From: Gammaproteobacteria bacterium
Lineage (GTDB): Bacteria; Pseudomonadota; Gammaproteobacteria; UWMA-0217
DNA length: 13,347 nt
Assembly: GCA_027031685.1 (NCBI GenBank)
Contig: JALVPS010000302.1
Span: forward strand, 1-13,347
Direction: 5' to 3'
Below are positions 1 to 6,530 of the stretch, piece by piece. Position numbers and translations under genes: made by a program. Every line of letters begins with the position of its first letter. Position 1 is the stretch's first letter. The notes beneath the pieces were generated by a model. It was not told the DNA's origin. It ran no database searches and worked only from the letters and a program-made list of their open reading frames with translations.

Positions 1-35
1 GCGAGGCCCGTCAACAGAATCAGCCAGCTTCTCAT
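1..35 (-). CDS. N-terminus of an exported protein (partial, runs off the window)
   Basis: Reading leftward from an ATG at 33-35, the first residues are MRSWLILLTGL, which looks like the start of a signal peptide: one arginine, then a hydrophobic run. On the coding strand an AAGGGA-type ribosome-binding site lies about 10-15 bases before the ATG. The rest of the gene is outside the window, so the product cannot be named. It is divergent from the DUF4124 gene, and two small palindromes lie between them. Confidence 0.5.
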   Translation of the reverse strand, partial: MRSWLILLTGL

Positions 36-86
36 TGCCTGTTTTCCCTTGGGTGGTGTCCGAATGGCGCGCTAGGATAGCAGAGC

Positions 87-106
87 ATATTAGCGCCTTC
101 TAATAT
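87..106. promoter_or_regulatory. AT-rich 20-bp palindrome, candidate operator
   Basis: ATATTAG (87-93) and CTAATAT (100-106) form a perfect 7-bp inverted repeat around a 6-base centre. It is strikingly AT-rich for this genome and lies in the divergent intergenic region, about 50 bases before the leftward start. Its right arm also reads TAATAT-like on the minus strand, so it may overlap a -10 box. Binding by a dimeric regulator is an inference. Confidence 0.35.
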
Positions 107-107
107 T

Positions 108-121
108 CATTGCGCACAATG
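108..121. promoter_or_regulatory. 14-bp imperfect palindrome beside the AT-rich palindrome
   Basis: CATTG (108-112) and CAATG (117-121) flank the four bases CGCA. It starts one base after the preceding palindrome. Two adjacent dyads in a short divergent promoter region could be tandem operator sites or a promoter plus operator. No specific regulator is recognised. Confidence 0.25.
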
Positions 122-210
122 GGGATGCCACCATAACGCGGCCGGCGCCCGGCCCGCCAGGGCACGGCGCGGACGCGAAGCGGGCCACGGTGGCGCGGCG
201 CGGAATGGGC

Positions 211-216
211 TAGAAT
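211..216 (+). promoter_or_regulatory. Putative -10 box (TAGAAT) of the DUF4124-tautomerase unit
   Basis: TAGAAT lies 29 bases before the ATG at 245. The same hexamer occurs just upstream of proS and of the GGDEF-EAL gene. No convincing -35 is visible. Its position argues against the in-frame ATG at 215, which overlaps the box, and for the ATG at 245. Confidence 0.35.
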
Positions 217-244
217 GACATTCTCCCCAATCTTTTCGATCGCC

Positions 245-679
245 ATGTCGCCCCTCAAGCATAGCCTCCTTCTGCTCGTCCTGTGCCTGTCCGCCCTGCC
301 GGCGGCCGCCGGCATGTACAAATGGACCGACGCGCAGGGCACCGTGCACTACAGCCAGTTCCCGCCGGCCGGCGTCAAGGCGCAGGAAATCCGCGTGCAG
401 GCGCCGCCGCCGGCCGCCGAGCCGGCCCCGGCGCGGGCAGACAGCGCCGGGCCGGCCAAGGCGCCGCCGCGGCCGCCCGAATCGCCCGAGCTGGCCCGCC
501 AGCGCGCCGAGAACTGCAAGACGGCGCGCTACAACCTGGTCATCCTGCAGCGCAATCCCCACGTGCGCATCAAAGAGGCGGATGGTGGCTACCGCGTGCT
601 CACCCCTGGGGAGCGCCAGCGCCGCATCGACGATCTGCAAAGCCAGATCGACCAGTTCTGCAGCGACGTTCCGGAGTGA
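245..679 (+). CDS. DUF4124 domain-containing exported protein
   Basis: A 144-residue protein with a signal peptide (residues 1-22, hydrophobic LLLLVLCLSALPAAA). Directly after it comes the DUF4124 signature YKWTDAQGTVHYS (residues 25-37), typical of small periplasmic or envelope proteins of gammaproteobacteria whose function is unknown. A Pro/Ala-rich linker (about 50-80) leads to a helical C-terminal part with two cysteines (Cys91 and Cys139) that could form a disulfide in the periplasm. The start at 245 is preferred over the in-frame ATG at 215, because the upstream start adds residues before the signal peptide and overlaps a -10-like box. The tautomerase gene begins four bases after the stop, so the two are probably co-transcribed. 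The family assignment is firm; the role is unknown. Confidence 0.85.
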   Translation: MSPLKHSLLLLVLCLSALPAAAGMYKWTDAQGTVHYSQFPPAGVKAQEIRVQAPPPAAEPAPARADSAGPAKAPPRPPESPELARQRAENCKTARYNLVILQRNPHVRIKEADGGYRVLTPGERQRRIDDLQSQIDQFCSDVPE

Positions 680-683
680 CGCC

Positions 684-1028
684 ATGCCCCTGCTGACCAT
701 CGACACCAACCAGCACCTGGACGAGAGCGAGCGGCCCGCCTTCCTGCGCGCCGCCAGCGAGACCGTGGCCGACATGCTGGGCAAGTCCGAGCAGTACGTC
801 ATGGTGCGCCTGCACGAAGGCGTGGCCATGTCCTTCGCCGGCAGCCAGGAGCCCACGGCCATCCTGCAGCTCAAGAGCCTGGGCCTGCCGGAGGACCGTA
901 CCGGCGACTACTCCATCCGCCTGTGCGACCTGATCTCCGAATATCTGCTGGTGCCGCCGGAGCGCATCTACATCGAGTTCAGCTCACCGCCACGCCACAT
1001 GTGGGGCTGGAACCGGCGCACCTTCTGA
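684..1028 (+). CDS. MIF-like tautomerase (phenylpyruvate tautomerase-related)
   Basis: A 114-residue protein of the macrophage migration inhibitory factor family, part of the tautomerase superfamily. The catalytic N-terminal proline follows the initiator Met (MPLLTID). A lysine at residue 34 (GKSEQYVMV) matches the conserved active-site lysine of the family, and the C-terminal ERIYIEF...GWNRRTF resembles the equivalent end of animal MIF. The length fits MIF (about 115 residues). Members form trimers and tautomerise keto-enol substrates such as phenylpyruvate in vitro; the bacterial physiological substrate is unknown. It lies four bases after the DUF4124 gene and 87 bases before proS, which has its own promoter-like sequence. 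The start is fixed by the need for Pro2; longer in-frame upstream starts would bury it. Confidence 0.88.
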   Translation: MPLLTIDTNQHLDESERPAFLRAASETVADMLGKSEQYVMVRLHEGVAMSFAGSQEPTAILQLKSLGLPEDRTGDYSIRLCDLISEYLLVPPERIYIEFSSPPRHMWGWNRRTF

Positions 1029-1063
1029 GGCCGCCGGCGGGGGCCGGAAGCGGGCCGCGTATC

Positions 1064-1072
1064 TGCTAGAAT
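1064..1072 (+). promoter_or_regulatory. Putative extended -10 promoter of proS
   Basis: TGCTAGAAT is an extended -10 element (TGn followed by TAGAAT). It lies 44 bases before the proS ATG and 36 bases after the previous stop. No clear -35 is seen, which fits extended -10 promoters. Confidence 0.4.
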
Positions 1073-1115
1073 CCGCCCCTTTACCACCCGTCGCATCAGG
1101 TCGAGGAGCGAGCCC

Positions 1116-2840
1116 ATGCGCACCACCCGCTTTCCCCTGTCCACCCTCAAGGAGACGCCCGCCGACGCGGAGATCGTCAGCCACCGGCTGATGCTGCGCG
1201 CGGGGCTGATCCGCCGCCTGGCGGCCGGGCTGTACACTTGGAAGCCGCTCGGCCTGCGCGTGCTGCGCAAGGTGGAGGCCGTGGTGCGCGAGGAGATGGA
1301 CCGCAGCGGCGCCATCGAGCTGCTCATGCCCTCCGTGCAGCCGGCCGAGCTGTGGCAGGAGTCGGGCCGCTGGGACAAGTACGGCCCCGAGCTGCTGCGC
1401 TTCACCGACCGCCACGGGCGCGAGTTCTGCTACGGCCCCACCCACGAGGAGGTCATCACGGACTACGCGCGGCGCGAGATCCGCTCCTACAAGCAGCTGC
1501 CGGTCAACTACTACCAGATCCAGACCAAGTTCCGCGACGAGATCCGGCCGCGCTTCGGCGTCATGCGCGCGCGCGAGTTCCTCATGAAGGATGCCTACTC
1601 CTTCCATCTGGACGAGGCCTCCCTGCAGGAGACCTACGACCTGATGCACGAGACCTACGCGCGCATTTTCACGCGCCTGGGGTTGGACTTCCGCGCCGTG
1701 CAGGCCGACACCGGCGCCATCGGCGGGCAGGCCTCGCACGAGTTCCACGTGCTGGCCGAGTCCGGCGAGGACGCCATCGCCTTCTCCACGGAGAGCGACT
1801 ACGCCGCCAACGTGGAGCTGGCCGAGGCCCTGCCGCCGGCCGGCGAGCGGCCCGCCCCCAGCGAGGAGAAGCGGCTGGTGGACACCCCCGACGCCTGCAC
1901 CATCGACGACCTGGTGGCGCAGTTCGGCGTGCCCGCCGAGCGCATCCTCAAGACCCTGGTGGTGGCGGCCGACGAAGAGGTGGCCGGCGCGCCCTTCGTG
2001 GCCCTGGTGCTGCGTGGCGATCACCAGCTCAACGAGGTGAAGGCGGCCGCCCTGCCCGAGGTGGCCGAGCCGCTGCGCTTTGCCGGCGAAGAGGAGATCC
2101 GCGCCCTGGTGGGGGCCGGGCCCGGCTCGCTGGGGCCCATCGACCTGCCCATCCCGGTCATCGGCGACCGCGCCGTGGCCGTCATGGCCGACTTCGTGTG
2201 CGGCGCCAACATCGACGGCAAGCACTGGTTCGGCGTCGACTGGGCGCGCGACCTGCCGCTGCCGCCGCTGGCCGACCTGCGCAACGTGGTGGACGGCGAC
2301 CCCAGCCCGGACGGCCGCGGCGTGCTGCGCATCGTGCGCGGCATCGAGGTGGGGCACATCTTCCAGCTTGGCACGCGCTACACCGAGGCCATGGGCGCCA
2401 CCGTGCTGGACGAGTCCGGCAAGGCCGTCACCCTCACCATGGGCTGCTACGGCATCGGCGTGTCGCGCATCGTCGGCGCGGCCATCGAGCAGCACCACGA
2501 CGAGGCGGGCATCATCTGGCCCGACGCCATGGCACCCTTCCAGCTGGCCCTGGCGCCCATCAACCTGCACAAGTCGCAGCGCCTGCGCGAGGCCTGCGAC
2601 CGGCTCTACGACGAGCTGCAGGCGGCCGGCTTCGAGGTCCTCTACGACGACCGCAAGATCCGCCCCGGCGTCATGTTCGCCGACCTGGAGCTGATCGGCA
2701 TCCCGCACCGCATCGTGTTCTCCGAGCGCGGGCTGGATGCCGGCGAGCTGGAATACAAGCGGCGCCGCGACGGCCACGAGGAAAAGGTGCCCCTGGACCG
2801 GGTGGTGCCCTTCCTGCGCGAGCGGCTCGGCCAAGGCTGA
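1116..2840 (+). CDS. proS: Proline--tRNA ligase, bacterial type with editing domain
   Basis: A 574-residue cytoplasmic class II aminoacyl-tRNA synthetase that charges tRNA-Pro with proline. The length matches the E. coli-type enzyme (about 570). The N-terminal catalytic half has the motif 2 region (residues about 137-160, TKFRDEIRPRFGVMRAREF). The insertion of about 180 residues (about 225-405) is the INS/YbaK-like domain that hydrolyses Ala-tRNA-Pro. Motif 3 is GCYGIGVSR (about 441-449). The C-terminal anticodon-binding domain follows (about 475-574, ending with the LDRVVPFLRERL helix). A GAGGAG ribosome-binding site at 1103-1108 supports the ATG at 1116. No truncation or frame break is seen. 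Confidence 0.97.
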   Translation: MRTTRFPLSTLKETPADAEIVSHRLMLRAGLIRRLAAGLYTWKPLGLRVLRKVEAVVREEMDRSGAIELLMPSVQPAELWQESGRWDKYGPELLRFTDRHGREFCYGPTHEEVITDYARREIRSYKQLPVNYYQIQTKFRDEIRPRFGVMRAREFLMKDAYSFHLDEASLQETYDLMHETYARIFTRLGLDFRAVQADTGAIGGQASHEFHVLAESGEDAIAFSTESDYAANVELAEALPPAGERPAPSEEKRLVDTPDACTIDDLVAQFGVPAERILKTLVVAADEEVAGAPFVALVLRGDHQLNEVKAAALPEVAEPLRFAGEEEIRALVGAGPGSLGPIDLPIPVIGDRAVAVMADFVCGANIDGKHWFGVDWARDLPLPPLADLRNVVDGDPSPDGRGVLRIVRGIEVGHIFQLGTRYTEAMGATVLDESGKAVTLTMGCYGIGVSRIVGAAIEQHHDEAGIIWPDAMAPFQLALAPINLHKSQRLREACDRLYDELQAAGFEVLYDDRKIRPGVMFADLELIGIPHRIVFSERGLDAGELEYKRRRDGHEEKVPLDRVVPFLRERLGQG

Positions 2841-2934
2841 GCCGCCCGTGCGGGCCGGCGCCTCGTCGGGTTGCCGCTCGGCAGCGGGCGCTCCCCGGTG
2901 GATCCCGGTGCCGCCGTCTCTTTTGTGAAAATCC

Positions 2935-2964
2935 GCCCGTCACGCCCATGTAATCCTGACGGGC
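2935..2964. promoter_or_regulatory. Perfect 8-bp inverted repeat before the tandem-repeat protein gene
   Basis: GCCCGTCA (2935-2942) and TGACGGGC (2957-2964) are exact reverse complements separated by 14 bases. The spacer contains TGTAAT (2949-2954), a possible -10 box, about 82 bases before the ATG at 3036. This could be an operator around a promoter or an RNA hairpin. There is no T-run, so a terminator is unlikely. The rest of the 195-base gap after proS has only a short GC hairpin just after the proS stop (about 2841-2860). Confidence 0.3.
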
Positions 2965-3035
2965 ATTCCGCGGGGGTCTGGCGGCCGGTGCGAGGGGGGG
3001 ATATCGTCCGCGCAGCCCCAACGAGGAGAAGGTAC

Positions 3036-3575
3036 ATGGTTCTACCTACCGACGTGAGCGGCAGCGTGAGCCGCGCCCTGACCCTGGTCATCGACCTGGC
3101 GCTGAAGAAGACGGAAGGGCGCGACGTGCCCACGCTGGCCATCCTGCGCCAGTCCATTGCCGACGGCATCGCCGACGAGCTGCTGCGCACGGGACGCATC
3201 ACGCAGGAGGCCGCCTGGGCCCTGCCCGAGGAGGTGGATGAACTCATCGAGGAATACGGCGAGGAGGCCCTGGTCACCCAGTTCATCCGCTACCGGGTGA
3301 GCGAGGACCTGGCCACCGTCTTCCAGGCCGTCATCGACGACCCGGAGCCGTACCTGGAGCCGGAGCTGATGCGCGAGACACGCGACAATCCGCAGGCCGT
3401 GGAGCCGCCCTCGCTGGCGGTGGTGAAGCGCGCCATGCAGCAGGGCGACCTGCTGACGCGCCTGCTGGCCGAGGGGGCCATCGACCCGGACGACGACGAC
3501 ACCCTCATGGAGGAGCTGGACACCCTCATCGAGCTGCACGGCGGGAACGCCTTGGCGGAGGACTTCCTGCGCTGA
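3036..3575 (+). CDS. Acidic protein of unknown function built from two copies of one helical unit
   Basis: I do not recognise this 179-residue protein. It is acidic, predicted helical, with no signal peptide, membrane segment or cysteine, so probably cytosolic. Residues 34-85 and 127-179 are copies of one unit: both start LA, share LL-x(2)-G-x-I, and end in near-identical runs, EEVDELIEEYGEEAL versus EELDTLIELHGGNAL, followed by a F-I/L-R ending. The residues before them also match (PTLA and PSLA). A linker (about 86-126) rich in Asp, Glu and Pro joins the copies. The ATG at 3036 follows an AGGAGAAGG ribosome-binding site; an in-frame extension to 2871 has no such site and reads through the intergenic dyad. 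It stands alone between proS and the convergent prfC. A scaffold or protein-binding role would be only a guess. Confidence 0.8.
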   Translation: MVLPTDVSGSVSRALTLVIDLALKKTEGRDVPTLAILRQSIADGIADELLRTGRITQEAAWALPEEVDELIEEYGEEALVTQFIRYRVSEDLATVFQAVIDDPEPYLEPELMRETRDNPQAVEPPSLAVVKRAMQQGDLLTRLLAEGAIDPDDDDTLMEELDTLIELHGGNALAEDFLR

Positions 3576-3580
3576 CCGGT

Positions 3581-3600
3581 TGACGACCCGTTTGTCGTCA
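3581..3600 (+). other. Hairpin just after the tandem-repeat protein gene
   Basis: TGACGAC (3581-3587) and GTCGTCA (3594-3600) form a perfect 7-bp stem with a 6-base loop. It starts six bases after the stop codon. No T-run follows, so it may protect the 3' end or cooperate with the T-tailed hairpin downstream. Confidence 0.4.
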
Positions 3601-3645
3601 CGCCGCCGTTCGGGCAGGGTGAATTCCGGTCTGTTCTCCTCCCCT

Positions 3646-3680
3646 CACCCCGCATCGGGCGGCGGGGTGGCGCCCCTTTT
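3646..3680 (+). terminator. Probable rho-independent terminator before convergent prfC
   Basis: CACCCCGC (3646-3653) pairs with GCGGGGTG (3662-3669) over an 8-base loop. GCGCCCC and then TTTT (3677-3680) follow. The T-run is short and offset from the stem, so strength is uncertain. It points rightward and would end the upstream transcript just before the prfC stop codon. Confidence 0.5.
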
Positions 3681-5279
3681 CTATCCCACTTCGATGCCGT
3701 GCTCGCGGGTGGCGTGGAAGCTGATCTCCGGCCACTTCTCCTGCGCCATCTGCAGGTTGACCCGCGTGGGGGCGATGTAGACCAGCTCGCCGGCGTGGTC
3801 CAGGGCCAGGTTGGCGGCGGCCTTCTCGCGGAAGCGGGCCAGCTGCTTCTCGTCGGCGCAGCTCACCCAGCGCGCCGTGTGCACGTTCACGTTCTCGAAG
3901 GCACAGTCCACGCCGTACTCGTCCTTGAGGCGCTGCGCCACCACGTCGAACTGCAAAACGCCCACCGCGCCCAGGATCAGGTCGTTGTTGGTGAGCGGGC
4001 GGAACAGCTGGGTGGCGCCCTCCTCGCACAGCTGGGCCAGCCCCTTCTGCAGGGCCTTCATCTTGAGCGGGTCGCGCAGGCGCGCGCGGCGGAACAGCTC
4101 CGGTGCGAAGTTGGGGATGCCGGTGAACTGCAGGGCCTCGCCCTGGGTGAAGGTGTCGCCGATGCGGATGGTGCCGTGGTTGTGCAGGCCGATGATGTCG
4201 CCCGGGTAGGCGCTGGCCACATGGTCGCGGCTGGCGGCCATGAAGGTGAGCGCGTCGCTGATCTTCACGTCCTTGCCGGTGCGCACCTGGCGCAGCTTCA
4301 TGCCCTTCCGGAAGGTGCCGGAGCAGACGCGCACGAAGGCGATGCGGTCGCGGTGCTGCGGGTCCATGTTGGCCTGGATCTTGAACACGAAGCCGGTGAA
4401 CTTCGGCTCCTCCGGCCGCACCTCGCGCGTGGTGGTGGGGCGCGGGCGCGGCGGCGGGGCGTAGGCCACGAAGTCGTCCAGCAGCTCGCTCACGCCGAAG
4501 TCGTTCAGGGCCGAGCCGAAGAACACCGGCGTCTGCCGGCCGGCCAGGTAGGCGTCCAGGTCGAACCCGGCCGTGGCGCCGCGCACCAGCTCCACCTCCT
4601 CGCGCAGCTCGTGGACCAGGTCGCCCAGCTCGGCCTCCGCCTCGGGGCTGTCCAGCCCGTCGATGAAGCGCCCGTGCTGGCGCTTGCCGCCGCCGGCGCC
4701 CGGCTCGAACAGGTGGATGCGGTCGTCGCGCAGGTGGTACACGCCGCGCAGGCGCTTGCCCATGCCGATGGGCCAGGTGACCGGCGCGCACTGGATGTCC
4801 AGCACCTGCTCGATCTCGTCCAGCAGCTCGATGGGCTCCTTGCCCTCCCGGTCCAGCTTGTTGACGAAGGTCATGATGGGCGTGTCGCGCAGGCGGCACA
4901 CCTCCATCAGCTTGATGGTGCGCTCCTCCACGCCCTTGGCCACGTCGATCACCATCAGCGCCGAGTCCACCGCCGTCAGCGTGCGGTAGGTGTCCTCCGA
5001 GAAGTCCTCGTGGCCGGGGGTGTCCAGCAGGTTCACCACGCGGCCCTTGTAGGGGAACTGCATCACCGAGGAGGTCACCGAGATGCCGCGTTCCTTCTCC
5101 AGCGCCATCCAGTCGGAGGTGGCGTGACGCGCCGCCTTGCGGCCCTTGACCGTGCCGGCCAGCTGGATGGCGCCGCCGTACAGCAGCAGCTTCTCGGTGA
5201 TGGTGGTCTTGCCGGCGTCCGGGTGGGAGATGATGGCGAACGTCCGGCGCCGGGCCAGCTCTTCGTGGAAATCGGACAT
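3681..5279 (-). CDS. prfC: Peptide chain release factor 3 (RF3)
   Basis: A 532-residue translational GTPase that recycles RF1/RF2 from the ribosome after peptide release; E. coli RF3 is about 529 residues. The G domain motifs are intact: P-loop SHPDAGKTT (residues 18-26), the G2 region RGISVTSS (64-71), G3 DTPGHEDF (86-93) and G4 NKLDRE (140-145). The G-domain sequence and total length separate it from EF-G, which is much longer. A beta-barrel domain and the RF3 C-terminal domain follow (about 290-532). It is transcribed leftward from its own promoter with a perfect TATAAT at 5311-5316. No clear Shine-Dalgarno precedes the ATG. It converges on the tandem-repeat protein gene. Confidence 0.97.
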   Translation of the reverse strand: MSDFHEELARRRTFAIISHPDAGKTTITEKLLLYGGAIQLAGTVKGRKAARHATSDWMALEKERGISVTSSVMQFPYKGRVVNLLDTPGHEDFSEDTYRTLTAVDSALMVIDVAKGVEERTIKLMEVCRLRDTPIMTFVNKLDREGKEPIELLDEIEQVLDIQCAPVTWPIGMGKRLRGVYHLRDDRIHLFEPGAGGGKRQHGRFIDGLDSPEAEAELGDLVHELREEVELVRGATAGFDLDAYLAGRQTPVFFGSALNDFGVSELLDDFVAYAPPPRPRPTTTREVRPEEPKFTGFVFKIQANMDPQHRDRIAFVRVCSGTFRKGMKLRQVRTGKDVKISDALTFMAASRDHVASAYPGDIIGLHNHGTIRIGDTFTQGEALQFTGIPNFAPELFRRARLRDPLKMKALQKGLAQLCEEGATQLFRPLTNNDLILGAVGVLQFDVVAQRLKDEYGVDCAFENVNVHTARWVSCADEKQLARFREKAAANLALDHAGELVYIAPTRVNLQMAQEKWPEISFHATREHGIEVG

Positions 5280-5310
5280 GGAAACGGGGCAGGGCAGCGA
5301 AAGGGGGGCG

Positions 5311-5316
5311 ATTATA
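5311..5316 (-). promoter_or_regulatory. Consensus -10 box (TATAAT) of prfC
   Basis: On the minus strand the sequence reads CGTATAATCG, an exact TATAAT 31 bases before the prfC ATG. The -35 region is poor (TTCCCC with 17-base spacing or TTTTCC with 19). It overlaps the terminator tail of the permease-antitoxin unit, so prfC starts right where that unit ends. Confidence 0.6.
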
Positions 5317-5337
5317 CGTCCCGCCGGCGGCGCGGGG

Positions 5338-5358
5338 AAAAGCCGCCGCCGGCGGCGG
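5338..5358 (-). terminator. Terminator of the permease-antitoxin unit
   Basis: On the minus strand CCGCCGCC is followed directly by its complement GGCGGCGG (5343-5358), which can form a GC hairpin with a small loop. CTTTT follows (minus-strand T-run 5338-5341). It lies 24 bases after the antitoxin stop codon. The run of four T is short, but the stem is very stable. Confidence 0.5.
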
Positions 5359-5382
5359 TGGGGCAGGGGAGGGCGGCCCGGC

Positions 5383-5709
5383 TCAGGCCGCCACGGGGTC
5401 GATCTCGCGCATCAGCTTCTCGCCGATGGCCGCCTCCGCCACGGCCAGATCGTAGGCGGCCTGCAGGTTCATCCAGAACTGCGGCGTGGTGCGGAAGAAG
5501 CGCGCCAGGCGCAGGGCGGTGTCGGCCGTGATGCCGCGCTTGCCGTGCACGATCTCGTTGATGCGCCGCGGCGGCACGTGGATGGCCCTGGCCAGCCGGT
5601 ACTGCGTGATGCCGGCGCCCTCGATGTAGTCCAGCAGGTGCTGCCCCGGGTGGACGGGCGGCAGGGTCCCGGCCTTGGCCATGTGCTGTAATGTTTCGCG
5701 CTTGATCAT
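5383..5709 (-). CDS. HigA-family antitoxin / XRE helix-turn-helix protein without an adjacent toxin
   Basis: A 108-residue DNA-binding protein of the HigA (VapI-like) family. Residues 14-35 (GTLPPVHPGQHLLDYIEGAG) are the family N-terminal signature. The helix-turn-helix spans about 34-70 (GITQYRLARAIHVPPRRINEIVHGKRGITADTALRLAR region), and RFFRTTPQFWMNLQAAYDL (70-88) is the conserved C-terminal helix. The start at 5709 has a GGACGGAG ribosome-binding site on the minus strand. It begins 11 bases after the permease stop, so the two genes are probably one leftward unit. HigA normally neutralises a HigB RNase encoded just upstream, but here a membrane permease takes that place and no RelE/HigB-like frame is seen nearby. 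It could be an orphan antitoxin or a domesticated repressor. Confidence 0.9.
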   Translation of the reverse strand: MIKRETLQHMAKAGTLPPVHPGQHLLDYIEGAGITQYRLARAIHVPPRRINEIVHGKRGITADTALRLARFFRTTPQFWMNLQAAYDLAVAEAAIGEKLMREIDPVAA

Positions 5710-5720
5710 GATCTCCGTCC

Positions 5721-6383
5721 TCAATGCCGCAGATACCACCGGTCGTGGAAGGTGGCCACCCACTCCGGCCGGTAGGCCACCAGGGCGGTCATGGCGATGC
5801 CGTTGAGGGTGCCCTCGGGCAAGGCCACCAGCAGCAGGAAGGGCAGGAAGCCCTGGCGCAGCTGGTCGGCGTCGTAGGCGCCGCTGGCCAGCAGCAGGGC
5901 GTAGGTGGTGAAGCCGGCCAGCAGCACGCCGAACACCGCCGCCCAGAAGGCGTTGAGGAAGATGTAGATGAAGAAGTTGTGCGGCAGGTGGCGCTGGCTG
6001 AAGCGCAGCAGGCCGTGCACCAGGGCGATGGGCAGGGCGCCCATGATGAGCACGTTGAGGGCGTAGGTCTCCCAGCTGCCGCTGCCGTTCAGGGTGGTGC
6101 CCAGCACCAGCAGGCTGACGGCCAGCAGGGCGAAGGGCCAGCCGAACATCAGGCACAGCGTGGCGGCGCCCAGAAAGTGCAGCTTCTGCCCCGGCAGCAC
6201 GCCGGCCTTGAGGTTCCACAGCACCAGCAGCACCACCACGGTGGCGAAGTACACATTGGCCGAGTCGCGCTCCAGCAGCTTGTGCCAAGGCGCCTGCCAG
6301 GCGGCCAGCCCCGTGAGCAGGATCCACAGTCCCCAGCTCAGGTACAGCCAGAGCGGGTCGATGAGTGCGGCGGGAATGTCCAT
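5721..6383 (-). CDS. CbiM-like integral membrane permease (COG3235 type)
   Basis: About 220 residues, almost entirely hydrophobic, with roughly six or seven membrane helices. It belongs to the predicted energy-coupling-factor transporter permease group related to CbiM; the conserved feel includes KAGVLPGQKLHFLGAA and LMFGWPFALL. Its length fits the group. CbiM proteins take up nickel or cobalt and start MHIPDG; here the preferred N-terminus reads MDIPAAL, so the metal-ligating His is Asp. No CbiO ATPase or CbiQ partner is nearby, so the substrate is unknown. The second ATG (6381-6383) is preferred because the first (6390-6392) overlaps a TAGAAT -10-like box (6391-6396, minus); neither has a clear ribosome-binding site. 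It is co-transcribed with the HigA-type gene. Confidence 0.85.
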   Translation of the reverse strand: MDIPAALIDPLWLYLSWGLWILLTGLAAWQAPWHKLLERDSANVYFATVVVLLVLWNLKAGVLPGQKLHFLGAATLCLMFGWPFALLAVSLLVLGTTLNGSGSWETYALNVLIMGALPIALVHGLLRFSQRHLPHNFFIYIFLNAFWAAVFGVLLAGFTTYALLLASGAYDADQLRQGFLPFLLLVALPEGTLNGIAMTALVAYRPEWVATFHDRWYLRH

Positions 6384-6457
6384 GGCCGGCATTCTACAAT
6401 CAAAGGGTGCGCGTCATTTGATTTTTGGCAAGGGCGTCGCGCCGGCCGGACGGGCAG

Positions 6458-6485
6458 GGAATAATCGCCTCCGACGGTCCGTCAC
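6458..6485 (+). promoter_or_regulatory. Candidate ECF-type promoter of the sigma/DsrE operon
   Basis: GGAATAA (6458-6464), 15 bases, then CGTCAC (6480-6485) resembles the general ECF sigma promoter layout (GGAAC-type -35, CGTC-type -10). It would start transcription about 40 bases before the ATG at 6531. If real, the sigma factor could regulate its own operon. A sigma70-like TACAAT (6500-6505) is an alternative. A small dyad, GTCCG/CGGAC (6477-6481 and 6487-6491), overlaps the -10. Confidence 0.3.
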
Positions 6486-6530
6486 TCGGACACGACACGT
6501 ACAATTACCGGCAGGAGCGGCCCCGTTTCC

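Noticed and set aside
215..244. Upstream ATG of the DUF4124 gene
   Set aside because: It overlaps a TAGAAT -10-like box and adds ten residues before an otherwise normal signal peptide.
984..2834. Long open frame on the minus strand opposite proS (616 codons)
   Set aside because: It mirrors the proS codons. Its sequence is rich in His, Gly, Ala and Arg repeats typical of antisense frames in GC-rich DNA, and it resembles no protein.
3699..5531. 610-codon plus-strand frame opposite prfC
   Set aside because: prfC has all GTPase motifs on the other strand; the plus-strand translation is low-complexity shadow sequence.
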